From assembly GCF_002846335.1 (NCBI RefSeq), contig NZ_PJMQ01000001.1, positions 3,844,001 through 3,908,000 of the forward strand: 64,000 nucleotides of DNA. The letters run 5' to 3'. Position 1 is the first letter of the stretch, and each line of letters opens with the position of its first letter. The notes under the pieces were generated by a model. That model worked only from the letters and a program-made list of their open reading frames with translations. It was not told where the DNA came from and made no database searches. Shown here piece by piece: positions 28,527 to 37,132 of this stretch. The DNA is from Janthinobacterium sp. 61 (lineage in GTDB: Bacteria; Pseudomonadota; Gammaproteobacteria; Burkholderiales; Burkholderiaceae_D). Position numbers and translations under genes: made by a program.

Positions 28527-28597
28527 CCGGGGTCAGTCGCTTCGCGATCGGAATACGTCCCACTGGGACGTATTCCCCCGGCGGGTCTGACCCCGGT
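28527..28597. repeat. GGGGTCAG inverted-repeat element, copy 1
   Basis: Ends CCGGGGTCAG and GTCTGACCCCGG are inverted repeats and enclose an inner palindrome GAATACGTCC/GGACGTATTC. A second element with the same ends lies at 51753-51839. It takes up part of the 225-base gap before potG. Confidence 0.7.
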
Positions 28598-28615
28598 ATT
28601 TAAGCCAGCTCAGAG

Positions 28616-30076
28616 CTACACCCAGCCCTTCGCCTGCACGTCCGCATAGGTCTTGTCCAGACACAGGCGTATCAAGCCCACCATTTCATCGATCTGCGCG
28701 CGCGTCATCACCAGGGGCGGAGCGACGATCATGCGCTCGCCCACGGCGCGCATGATGACGCCGTTGTCGAACATGTGGCCGCGGCAGAGCATGCCGACGC
28801 CCTGGTCCTCGTCAAACAACACGTTTTCATGCACGGTGGCCCCCTTCTTGCGCACCAGGTTCAGGCCCGCGACCAGGCCGCAGCTGTCTGCGTAGCCGAC
28901 CAGCGGATGTTCTCCCAGGCGAGCAAAGCACTGCTTCAGGTAAGGCCCCGTATCATCAGCCACCTTGGCCACCAGTTGCTCTTCCTCGATGATGCGGATG
29001 TTTTCCAGCGCCGCCGCGCAAGCGACGGGGTGGCCCGAATAGGTAAAGCCGTGCGTGAATTCGCCGCCTTGCTCGATCAGCACCTTGGCCACCCTGTCGC
29101 CCACCAGCACGCCGCCCAATGGCACGTAGCCCGAGGTGACGCCCTTGGCAAAGGTGATCAGGTCGGGCTTGATGCCGAACAGTTCGGAGCCAAACCAGCG
29201 CCCCAGGCGACCGAAGCCGCAGATGACTTCATCGGCGATCAGCAGGATGCCGTACTTGTCGCAGATGCGCTGTACTTCTGGCCAGTAAGTGCTTGGCGGG
29301 ATGATGACGCCGCCGGCACCCTGCACCGGCTCGCCGATGAAGGCGGCCACCTTGTCGGCGCCGATTTCCAGGATTTTGTCTTCCAGCCAGCCCGCCGCTT
29401 TCACACCGAATTCCTCGGGGCTCATACCTTGGCCAGCTTCCAGGTAGTTCGGCTGGCCGATATGCGCAATGCCCGGTATCGGCAAGCCGCCCTGCGCATG
29501 CATGCCATCCATGCCCCCCAGCGACGCCCCCGCCACCGTGCTGCCGTGATACGCGTTGTGGCGGCTGATGATGGTATGTCTCTCCTTGTAGCCGAGGAGA
29601 TCCCAGTAGCGGCGCACCATGCGCAGGTTCGTGTCATTGCCCTCCGAGCCGGAACTGGTGAAGAACACATGCTGGAATTGCGGCGGCGAGATTTGCGCCA
29701 GCTTGGCGGCCAGCTGCGCGGCCGGCACGTTCGTCGTGCCAAAGAAGCTGTTATAGAAGGGCAGCGTCTCCATCTGCCGGTATACGGCTTGCGAGATCGA
29801 CGTACGGCCATAGCCTACGTTGACACACCACAGGCCCGACATGCCATCGACGATTTTCTTGCCCTGGCTATCCCACAGGTAGACGCCATCGCCGCGCACC
29901 ATCACCCTGGCGCCTTTCGATGCCAGGTCCTGGAAATCGGTAAACGGATGCAGGTAGTGGGCCGAGTCCATGTGCTGGATGGCGGCCGTGTCATACACCT
30001 GCGGCGCCACGTTTTTCTGCGCTACAGAGGCAACCAGCGCGGCGCTGGGCGCCAGCGGATTGTTTGTTGTGCTCAT
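28616..30076 (-). CDS. spuC: Putrescine-pyruvate aminotransferase (SpuC-like)
   Basis: The 486-residue class III PLP aminotransferase has FTSSGSEGNDTNLR for phosphate binding, HNAYHGSTVAGASLGG, LLIADEVICGFGRLG and the PLP lysine in TFAKGVTSGYVPLGG. SpuC enzymes move an amino group from putrescine to pyruvate, giving 4-aminobutyraldehyde, which the aldehyde dehydrogenase downstream can oxidise. The ATG at 30076 has AAAAGGAG upstream. It begins 11 bases after the puuA-like gene, so it is in the same operon. Confidence 0.92.
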   Translation of the reverse strand: MSTTNNPLAPSAALVASVAQKNVAPQVYDTAAIQHMDSAHYLHPFTDFQDLASKGARVMVRGDGVYLWDSQGKKIVDGMSGLWCVNVGYGRTSISQAVYRQMETLPFYNSFFGTTNVPAAQLAAKLAQISPPQFQHVFFTSSGSEGNDTNLRMVRRYWDLLGYKERHTIISRHNAYHGSTVAGASLGGMDGMHAQGGLPIPGIAHIGQPNYLEAGQGMSPEEFGVKAAGWLEDKILEIGADKVAAFIGEPVQGAGGVIIPPSTYWPEVQRICDKYGILLIADEVICGFGRLGRWFGSELFGIKPDLITFAKGVTSGYVPLGGVLVGDRVAKVLIEQGGEFTHGFTYSGHPVACAAALENIRIIEEEQLVAKVADDTGPYLKQCFARLGEHPLVGYADSCGLVAGLNLVRKKGATVHENVLFDEDQGVGMLCRGHMFDNGVIMRAVGERMIVAPPLVMTRAQIDEMVGLIRLCLDKTYADVQAKGWV

Positions 30077-30087
30077 GCGTGCTCCTT

Positions 30088-31458
30088 TTAAACGTGCAAT
30101 AACAGGTGTTCGCGCTCCCACGGGCTGATGACCGTCATGAATTCCTGGTGTTCCAGGTCCTTGATGGCCGCATACACGTCGATGAAGCGCTCTCCCAGCA
30201 CCGTGCGCAGCTTGTCTTCCGTGCGCAGCAACTGCAGGGCCTCGGGCAAGCCTTGCGGCAGTTCAAACTTCATGTCGTAGGCGCTGCCCACCATCATCGG
30301 CGTCGCTTCCAGCTGCTCCGTCATGCCGAGATAGCCGCAGGCCAGCGTCACGGCCAGCGCTAGGTAGGGATTCGCGTCGGCCCCGATGATGCGGTTTTCC
30401 ACGCGGCGGTCCTGCACGCCCGATTCGGGCACGCGGAAACCCACCGTGCGGTTGTCCAGGCCCCACTGGATGTTGATCGGCGCGGCAGTGTGGCGCACGA
30501 TGCGGCGGTAGGAATTCACATACGGCGCAACGATGGCCATGGCCGAAGGCATGTAGCGCTGCAAGCCCGCGATGTAATGTTTGAAGATGGGCGCGGCCGA
30601 ACCGTCCTCGTTGCTGAAGATATTCAGGCCAGTCTTGGCATCGACGACGCTTTGGTGCACATGCATGGCAGAGCCCGGTTCACCCGCCATGGGCTTGGCC
30701 ATGAAGGTGGCGTACATATCGTGTTTCAGGGCCGCTTCGCGCAGGGTGCGCTTGAAGAAGAAGACCTTGTCTGCCAGGCCCAAAGGGTCGCCATGCAGGA
30801 AGTTGATTTCCATCTGTCCGGCGCCGATTTCGTGGATCAGGGTGTCGACGTCAAGGTTCATCAGTTCGCAATAATCGTAGATATCCTCGAACAGAGGATC
30901 AAACTCGTTGACGGCGTCGATGCTGTACACCTGGCGGCTGGTTTCGGCACGGCCGCTGCGCCCGATGGGCGGTTTCAATGGCAAGTCCGGGTCCGTGTTT
31001 TTCGCCGTCAGGTAGAACTCCAGCTCCGGCGCCACCACAGGCCTCCAGCCCTTGTCCGCATACAGTTTCAGCACGCGCCGCAGCACAGAGCGGGGCGCAA
31101 AATCGACCAGCATGCCGTCGGCAAAATAGCAGTCGTGGATGACTTGCGCGGTGGGATCCGTAGCCCAGGGCACCATGGTGATGGTGGTGGGATCGGCTTT
31201 TAAAATCATGTCGCGGTCGGTGCTGGATATGGCGCGGTCGTAGCCGCCATCGTCGACCGGGTAATTGCCCGTGACGGTCATGCCCAGCACCGCCTCCGGG
31301 ATGCGCATGCCGCGCTCCTGGGTGAATTTCCCGCGCGGCAGGATCTTCCCGCGCGCCACCCCCGTCAAGTCGGGCACCAGGCATTCGATTTCCGTGACGC
31401 GCTTTTCATTGAGCCACAAATCCATATCCGTATAGGTAAAATTTTCGCGTATTGCCAT
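30088..31458 (-). CDS. puuA: Glutamine-synthetase-family gamma-glutamylpolyamine synthetase (PuuA/SpuB-like)
   Basis: The 456-residue protein has the glutamine synthetase fold with GAGQMEINF (metal ligands), the HVHQSVVDA ATP/glutamate site and NRTVGFRVPE. It is the PuuA/SpuB type, which joins glutamate to putrescine or other polyamines in an ATP-dependent reaction, not the nitrogen-assimilating enzyme; the polyamine context supports this. The start at 31458 has GAGAGGGAA upstream. It stands between puuD and spuC as spuB does in Pseudomonas. Confidence 0.92.
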   Translation of the reverse strand: MAIRENFTYTDMDLWLNEKRVTEIECLVPDLTGVARGKILPRGKFTQERGMRIPEAVLGMTVTGNYPVDDGGYDRAISSTDRDMILKADPTTITMVPWATDPTAQVIHDCYFADGMLVDFAPRSVLRRVLKLYADKGWRPVVAPELEFYLTAKNTDPDLPLKPPIGRSGRAETSRQVYSIDAVNEFDPLFEDIYDYCELMNLDVDTLIHEIGAGQMEINFLHGDPLGLADKVFFFKRTLREAALKHDMYATFMAKPMAGEPGSAMHVHQSVVDAKTGLNIFSNEDGSAAPIFKHYIAGLQRYMPSAMAIVAPYVNSYRRIVRHTAAPINIQWGLDNRTVGFRVPESGVQDRRVENRIIGADANPYLALAVTLACGYLGMTEQLEATPMMVGSAYDMKFELPQGLPEALQLLRTEDKLRTVLGERFIDVYAAIKDLEHQEFMTVISPWEREHLLLHV

Positions 31459-31527
31459 GTTTCCCTCTCGCTGGTCTTGATCAAACGCCGCGCAGTGCTG
31501 GTGCGGCGCGCCTGTCATCCTTGCCTG

Positions 31528-32295
31528 TCATTCTTTCTTTCTGCGCTGCTGTTCCTGGTAATCGCGGCACGCCTGGCCGAAGGCGCCAAAGAGCAGCATC
31601 GACTGCGGATGGTCTTCCACCTGCCATTCCGGGTGCCATTGCACGGCCAGCGTAAAACCGGCGGCGCTGGCTACCGTATAGGCTTCCACCAGGCCGTCGT
31701 CGGCCAAGGCTTCCACCAGCAAGCCATCGGCCAGCCGGGCAATGCCCTGGCCATGCAGGGAGTTGACCATCATCTCGCTCTCGCCGCCCAGCAGCCGTGA
31801 CAGCAGGCCGTCCGGCATCAACTTGATGCGGTGCGCGGGCGCGTACTGGCGCGCCAGGGGATCGAGCACGTTCTCGCGGTGGTCGAGCATGCCCGGCACC
31901 GCATGCACGGCCTGGTGCAGGCTGCCGCCCAGGGCCACGTTGACTTCCTGGAAGCCGCGGCAAATGGCGAACAGGGGGAGCTGGCGCGCCAGCGCGGTGC
32001 GGATCAAGGGCAAGGTGGTGGCGTCGCGTGCGAGGTCTTGCGGCAGATCGGGATGGAGAATCTCTTCGCCATACAGGCGGGCGTCGACGTTCGAGGCGGA
32101 ACCGGTCAGCATGACGCCATCGGCAATCTGCAGCGCCGCTTCCAGGTCCGCATCCGCGCCCAGGGCGGGCAGCAAAAGCGGCATGCAGCCGGCACCGTGC
32201 AGCACGGCATGCAGGTATTTGTCCTGCGCCATGTGCCAGGCGTGACTGCCCAACTGGCGCTGGCAGGCGGGAACGAGAACGATGGGACGGCGCAT
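31528..32295 (-). CDS. puuD: Gamma-glutamyl-GABA hydrolase (PuuD/SpuA-like)
   Basis: The 255-residue class I glutamine amidotransferase-like hydrolase (peptidase C26) has the nucleophile Cys in LFAICRGFQEVN, followed by ALGGSLHQ, and the catalytic His in VQWHPEWQ with the Glu two residues after it. It cleaves gamma-glutamyl-GABA to glutamate and GABA. It is the first gene of the spu-like cluster, divergent from an MFS gene across 277 bases that show no other feature. No PuuR-like repressor and no PuuB oxidase gene are present in the window. Confidence 0.92.
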   Translation of the reverse strand: MRRPIVLVPACQRQLGSHAWHMAQDKYLHAVLHGAGCMPLLLPALGADADLEAALQIADGVMLTGSASNVDARLYGEEILHPDLPQDLARDATTLPLIRTALARQLPLFAICRGFQEVNVALGGSLHQAVHAVPGMLDHRENVLDPLARQYAPAHRIKLMPDGLLSRLLGGESEMMVNSLHGQGIARLADGLLVEALADDGLVEAYTVASAAGFTLAVQWHPEWQVEDHPQSMLLFGAFGQACRDYQEQQRRKKE

Positions 32296-32572
32296 AGAGT
32301 GCTACCTCGCTGGCGTGACGATCCAATGACAGCGCCATGACAGCGCTGCCGCTCGCTACACTGTACAGCAGAGCCGCTAGAAACGGCCACACGTGGCCAA
32401 CGGCGGCACACATCGCCTACACTACGGCTTTGCAATTTTGCTTTTGTTCAAATCATCATATGCCCGTCTGGCGCCAAACACCAGCGCCTGCGGCAAAGTT
32501 CCCTTACTTCCCCATGCATCCACACCGTTTTCCAGCCATCCCGACCACCTTTTCCTCCCTGTGGGGGCAGCC

Positions 32573-33718
32573 ATGAAGCACATCCCGTGGCGCGACTTCT
32601 TCGCCCTCGTGGTCAGTATCGGCGTAGTCGGCCTGGGCCTGGGCGCGACCATGCCGTTGACGGCGCTGACCCTGCACCAGCGCGGCGTGGGTACGGACAT
32701 CATCGGCATGATCACGGCCGTCAGCGCGCTCGGCATCCTGGCCGCCTCGCCATTCGTCTCCGGCTGGGTGGGGCGCTTCGGCGCGCGCGCCACCATGCTG
32801 GGCGCCGTCTGGGCGGCATCGCTGGCGACGATCGCCATGCAGTTCACCGACCACCTGCTGGCGTGGAGCGTGCTGCGCTTCCTGTTCGGCGGCGCCATGG
32901 GCGTGCTGTTTACCATCGGCGAAGCGTGGGTCAACCGCCTGGCACCCGATAATTCGCGGGGACGCGTGGTGGCCATGTACACCACCAGCTTTACCTTTTT
33001 CCAGCTGATCGGCCCCGCCCTGGTGGCCCTGTTCAACGACAAGATCAGCTGGAGCTTCGCCGCCTGCGGCCTGCTGTTTTTGCTGGCCGTGCCGGGCCTG
33101 ATGCTGATCTCGAACAGCGGCCCGGAGCGCGAGCCGGAGGAACAGGGCGTGAAGTGGACCTTGATCTTGCCGCGCATGCCGATGATCGTGCTGGGCGCGG
33201 CCTTCTTTGCCCTGTTCGACACCCTGGCATTGAGCCTGTTGCCCTTGTACGCGATGGAGCACGGCATCGGCACCGACCTGGCCCTGCTGTCGGCCACCGT
33301 GGTGCTGGTGGGCGACACGGGCCTGCAATTCGCACTGGGATGGATGGCCGACCGCTTCGGCCGCGCCAAAGTCCACGCGGCCTGCGGCGTGGCTGTCTGC
33401 CTGCTGCTGCCGCTGCTGCCGTTCGCCGTCGGCACGCCGTGGCTGTGGTGGACCTTGCTACTATTGCTGGGCGCAGCGGCAGGCGGCATCTACATGCTGG
33501 CGCTGGTGGCCTGCGGCGAGCGTTTTACGGGCCTGTCGCTGACCAGCGCCAGCGCCATCGTCAACGCCACCTGGGGCGTGACCAGCGGCGGCGGCCCCCT
33601 GCTGACGGGGGTCCTGATGCAATCGGTGGGCGTCAACGCCCTGCCGGCCGTGATGTGGGTGTGCGCCGCCATTTTCGTGGGCAGCGCCGTGTGGGAGCGC
33701 AGGAAGGGCATCGTGTAG
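32573..33718 (+). CDS. MFS transporter, YcaD-like
   Basis: The 381-residue inner-membrane protein has about 12 hydrophobic segments, with the short loop motif GWVGRFGAR between helices 2 and 3 and WMADRFGRAKVH in the second half. It resembles the YcaD group of major facilitators, whose substrate is not known. The ATG at 32573 was chosen because GTGGGGGCA precedes it and the upstream open frame has no membrane or family character. It is divergent from puuD; a role in polyamine export or amino acid transport is possible but unsupported. Confidence 0.85.
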   Translation: MKHIPWRDFFALVVSIGVVGLGLGATMPLTALTLHQRGVGTDIIGMITAVSALGILAASPFVSGWVGRFGARATMLGAVWAASLATIAMQFTDHLLAWSVLRFLFGGAMGVLFTIGEAWVNRLAPDNSRGRVVAMYTTSFTFFQLIGPALVALFNDKISWSFAACGLLFLLAVPGLMLISNSGPEREPEEQGVKWTLILPRMPMIVLGAAFFALFDTLALSLLPLYAMEHGIGTDLALLSATVVLVGDTGLQFALGWMADRFGRAKVHAACGVAVCLLLPLLPFAVGTPWLWWTLLLLLGAAAGGIYMLALVACGERFTGLSLTSASAIVNATWGVTSGGGPLLTGVLMQSVGVNALPAVMWVCAAIFVGSAVWERRKGIV

Positions 33719-33724
33719 CTTGCG

Positions 33725-34519
33725 CTACGGCTTCGTTTTCTCCAGCCGCTGCCGCAATTCATCGGCCACCGGATAGTCGGGATAGGCCTGCCGAAACGCC
33801 ACCCATTCCTCCTGCGCCAGGGCGCCTTCGCCCGCTTTCAACAAGGCGTCGATCTTCACCAGCCATACGGAAGCGTCGAGCCTGGCCGGTGGCGGCAGCG
33901 GCGCCGACTTTGCCGCGACAGGAGCGGGCATGGCCATCGCGCGCTGTACCGGCACCTGGCGCTGCAGGCTGGACTCGGCCTGCATGGCGGCTTGCTGCTC
34001 CATTGCCCGCTGCATGCCCGTGGCTGTCGGCGGTGGCGGCGCCAGTTCAGGCAGCGGCGCCGGCTTGGCTGCCGCCATGGCGCGCGGTGCTGGTGCTGGT
34101 GCTGGCGTCGGCGCTGGCGCCAGCACCGGCGCCGTGGAGACGGCAGCCTGCGGCACTGGCGCCGCAACTGGCATCACCTCCTGCGTGACCGGTTCCCCGA
34201 CCACGGGAAATTGCGCCGGCTTCGAGCCGAACCAGTCCACGCCGATCAGGTTCACCGTCAGCAGCACGGCCGCGGCCAGCCCCAGCGGCACGCGCCAGCG
34301 CTGCAGGTAGTCCGAGGATTTCTTGGCGGGCAAGGTGCGCAGCACGCCATCGGCGCTGTCGTTCGCCGCCGGCTTGTGCAGGGCCTTTTCCGCATCCGCC
34401 AAAATGGCCGCATCGAGCGCGCTGGAAGGCGCGGGCTGCGGCAAACTGGCCAGCAGCGCGTTCAATTCTTCGTCGTGATCATCTTGATGATCTTGATGAT
34501 CTGTATCGTGCGTATTCAT
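33725..34519 (-). CDS. Single-pass membrane protein, probable anti-sigma partner
   Basis: The 264-residue protein has a His/Asp-rich start, a cytoplasmic N-terminal region of about 77 residues, one membrane segment (about 78-95) and a long periplasmic Pro/Ala-rich region (PTPAPAPAPR-type repeats), ending in a short TPR-like helical part (VKIDALLKAGEGALAQEEW). It overlaps the ECF sigma gene by four bases (ATGA). That position and topology are those of anti-sigma factors, but the usual zinc motif HxxxCxxC is absent, so the assignment is inference. It is convergent with the MFS gene, six bases apart. Confidence 0.6.
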   Translation of the reverse strand: MNTHDTDHQDHQDDHDEELNALLASLPQPAPSSALDAAILADAEKALHKPAANDSADGVLRTLPAKKSSDYLQRWRVPLGLAAAVLLTVNLIGVDWFGSKPAQFPVVGEPVTQEVMPVAAPVPQAAVSTAPVLAPAPTPAPAPAPRAMAAAKPAPLPELAPPPPTATGMQRAMEQQAAMQAESSLQRQVPVQRAMAMPAPVAAKSAPLPPPARLDASVWLVKIDALLKAGEGALAQEEWVAFRQAYPDYPVADELRQRLEKTKP

Positions 34520-35082
34520 GCCTGTCCTCCCGCGCCAGTGGCGCTGTCCAAGCCCGCGCGCAATTTCTGCATGGCGTAGCGCAGCCGGCTCTTGACGGTT
34601 TCCGCTTCCGCCCCCGTCACCACGGCGATATCCTGGATGCTCATGCCGCTGAACTGCTGCAGTACCAGCGCTTCCCTTTGTTCCACGGGCAGCGCAGCGA
34701 TGGCCGCATGCAGCAGCGCGTGCTGCTGTTTCTGCTCCAGCGATTGCAGCGGCGATGCGCCCTCGTCGGCCGACTCGCCTGCTTCCCCTTGTTCCTGCCC
34801 TTCCCGCTGGCGCAGGAGGTCAATCAGGCGGTTGCGCGCGATCTGGTACAGATAGGTGCGGAACGCCGCCTGCGGCTGATAGCCCGTGCGCGCCGCGTGC
34901 AGGCTGGCCCACGCATCCTGCACGATCTCGTCGACCCAGGCGCGACGCGGCGCGCGCCAGGCCACGAAGCGGTACAGTCCCTGGCTATGGCGCCGGTACA
35001 ATTCGCGAAACGACGGCAGGTCGCCGGCGCTGTAGCGCAGCATCAGCTCTTCATCCGTCGCGGTGAGTAAAGTGTCGGGCAT
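34516..35082 (-). CDS. ECF-family RNA polymerase sigma factor
   Basis: The 188-residue protein has sigma region 2 (about 20-90, with FRELYRRHSQGLYRF and ARNRLIDLLRQ) and region 4 (about 125-180, with LPVEQREALVLQQFSGMSIQDIA and VKSRLRYAMQKLR), and no region 3, as in ECF sigmas. The ATG at 35082 begins the conserved part; upstream frame is unlikely to be coding because it overlaps the neighbouring beta-propeller gene. It lies 49 bases after that gene and overlaps its probable membrane partner. The target promoters are unknown. Confidence 0.9.
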   Translation of the reverse strand: MPDTLLTATDEELMLRYSAGDLPSFRELYRRHSQGLYRFVAWRAPRRAWVDEIVQDAWASLHAARTGYQPQAAFRTYLYQIARNRLIDLLRQREGQEQGEAGESADEGASPLQSLEQKQQHALLHAAIAALPVEQREALVLQQFSGMSIQDIAVVTGAEAETVKSRLRYAMQKLRAGLDSATGAGGQA

Positions 35083-35131
35083 GCGGACCAGTGTAGCCGA
35101 ACTACGCGGCAGCGACAATTCCCCTGCGCCT

Positions 35132-37036
35132 TCAGCGTGCAGTGGACGCAATGGGCGCATAGCTGATGCGGCGCACTTCGCGGATCTGTCCGTCCTTGAG
35201 CACCCCTTCCACCAACTCATAGCCGAGCAAGGCGAAGACCCGGCCCTGCAGGAACAGGGGCCGCGCATTGCCATACCAGTCCACGCAGGAAGCGCGGCAG
35301 CCGTCGTCCGCCGCCGATAACTGGCCCGGCCGCGCCGCCAGCGCGCCCAGCTCCGTCAACTGCAAGCCGCTGTTACGCAGATAGAGAACGGATGCGGCTG
35401 ACTTGTTGAGGCCAGGCCGCTCGTCCGCGCCCAGGATGGGCAGCCCGATCATGCCCTCGCTGGCCGTTTGTGGCTTGTAGAAAAAGCCGTGGCTGCGCGA
35501 CTCGCCCTGCGCCGCATCGGTGCGGATGTAGCGCGTGGCAATCGCCGCCTGCGCCCCCAGGCGGATGCTGCTGAAGTGCAGATCCCTGCCCTGCGCGCCG
35601 ATCACCACGGCGTCATTGCCCAGCGCCTCAATGCGCTCCACGCCGTGCGGCAGGGACAGGGCTTGCACGCTGCCCGCATCGGCCCAGCGCACGGCATACA
35701 GGGGCTGGCGCGGCCAGGCCTGGTCCGCCTGCCGCCGGCCGCCATTGCCCGGATTGCCGTACAACAGATGCGGCCCCACATAGCGGTTCTGCAGACCGTA
35801 GCCGCCACCACCGGGCAACGGCTTGTAGCTGCTGGCGGGCGCACTGTCGCGGCCATCGGAAAACGACGTCAATGGCACGCGCAGCAAGGCCATGTCGCCA
35901 CGGCCCCGCGCGCCGTCCCACATGGCGTCGCCCTGGCCTTCGGCGCGCAGCAGGACGTTCAGGTGGCCGTCAACGCTTTCCAGGAACGAGAACTGGTCGA
36001 CGGGCGCACCCGCCACCTTCAGGGCGCTGGGCGCCGAACCATCGAGGGGAATGCGGAACACGCCCGAGTCGCGGCCCCGCCGCGTGGTCCACACGAAAAC
36101 GGACTCGCCCGACACATAAAACACGCGGCCCTGCGGCCCCATCACGGCGGTCGCTTCGCAGCGCATGTCGCGCTGCGCCAGGTCGCACACGGTGACCGTA
36201 TGCAGGGTCAGGCCGGCGCCCGCTTCGGGCTCTTCATCGGTGCGGTAAATGCGCGTGGCCGGAGCGATGCGCTTGAAGTCGGATGGCACGGCGTCAGGGC
36301 GCCAGCGGCGCAGCGCGGGGAAGCCGCCAAAGGGGTCGCCCCGACGCAGGTTCAGCGACAGGGGCGAATAGAACACCAGTTTGCTGCCGACCAGGCGGCT
36401 GGCGTAATTGCGCGAGGAATAATAATCGTTGGAACGCAAGTGATACGTGGCGCGGTAGGCCAGCTTGCCGTCTGCCGCAATGTCGAACAGGCCGATCTCC
36501 GTGCCGCCGCGGCTGTAGCTGTAGCCGATGACCACCACCGTGTCGCCATCGATCAGCATCTCGTCATACCAGCTGCCGGACGGGTCGCTACCCGGCGCGA
36601 ACGCATCGAGCGAGGACACCGGCTGCAGAGCATTTCCACCCACCTGCACGGTGAACAGCTTGCCGCGCCGCAGCATCACCAGGTGCTTCCCATGCAGCTT
36701 GACGATGCCGCCTTCGTCCACGCCCGCCGTCTGCACATTGGTGACGGATTCCGCCGCTTCTGCCGATGCTGCCGGCGCGGCTTTCGCCATCATCGGCGCA
36801 GCAGGGGCTGGAGGCGCCGCCGTGTACTGCGCCGAATACTGCGCCGTGGCCCGCTGCAGTTTCTGCTGCTCCCTTTGCAGGGCCGCCTGACGCGTTTGCA
36901 ACTGCTGCAGATAGTCGCTCAAGGCCTGCTCGCTGGCAAACGGCGCCAGGGTCTTGCGCGGCGCCGTGCCGGCGGCGTGGCAGCCTGCCGACAAGAGCAG
37001 GGACAGTATCAATGTGAACTTGAGGGCGCTGGACAT
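35132..37036 (-). CDS. Beta-propeller domain lipoprotein
   Basis: The 634-residue protein starts with a lipoprotein signal peptide (lipobox LSAGC, Cys19), followed by a Gln-rich coiled coil (about 32-65) and a large beta-propeller of the Beta_propel type (Pfam PF09826), with repeated blades such as GKHLVMLRRGKLFTV and DGDTVVVIGYSY. It should sit in the outer or inner membrane facing the periplasm. The ribosome site GGAGAAGAAG precedes the ATG at 37036. It stands directly upstream of the ECF sigma gene, so it may act as a sensor or as an envelope-quality component in that signalling unit; that role is inference. Confidence 0.82.
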   Translation of the reverse strand: MSSALKFTLILSLLLSAGCHAAGTAPRKTLAPFASEQALSDYLQQLQTRQAALQREQQKLQRATAQYSAQYTAAPPAPAAPMMAKAAPAASAEAAESVTNVQTAGVDEGGIVKLHGKHLVMLRRGKLFTVQVGGNALQPVSSLDAFAPGSDPSGSWYDEMLIDGDTVVVIGYSYSRGGTEIGLFDIAADGKLAYRATYHLRSNDYYSSRNYASRLVGSKLVFYSPLSLNLRRGDPFGGFPALRRWRPDAVPSDFKRIAPATRIYRTDEEPEAGAGLTLHTVTVCDLAQRDMRCEATAVMGPQGRVFYVSGESVFVWTTRRGRDSGVFRIPLDGSAPSALKVAGAPVDQFSFLESVDGHLNVLLRAEGQGDAMWDGARGRGDMALLRVPLTSFSDGRDSAPASSYKPLPGGGGYGLQNRYVGPHLLYGNPGNGGRRQADQAWPRQPLYAVRWADAGSVQALSLPHGVERIEALGNDAVVIGAQGRDLHFSSIRLGAQAAIATRYIRTDAAQGESRSHGFFYKPQTASEGMIGLPILGADERPGLNKSAASVLYLRNSGLQLTELGALAARPGQLSAADDGCRASCVDWYGNARPLFLQGRVFALLGYELVEGVLKDGQIREVRRISYAPIASTAR

Positions 37037-37132
37037 CGCTTCTTCTCCGGTTGGCTGGGGTGACAACCATGAAACGCAGCGGCGGAGAAAAAGGGGTTAA
37101 ATGCGCGTGAAAATATTCACGCGGCGGTTGCT

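Noticed and set aside
32393..32572. Upstream extension of the YcaD-like MFS frame
   Set aside because: No ribosome site or conserved sequence; the ATG at 32573 has both.
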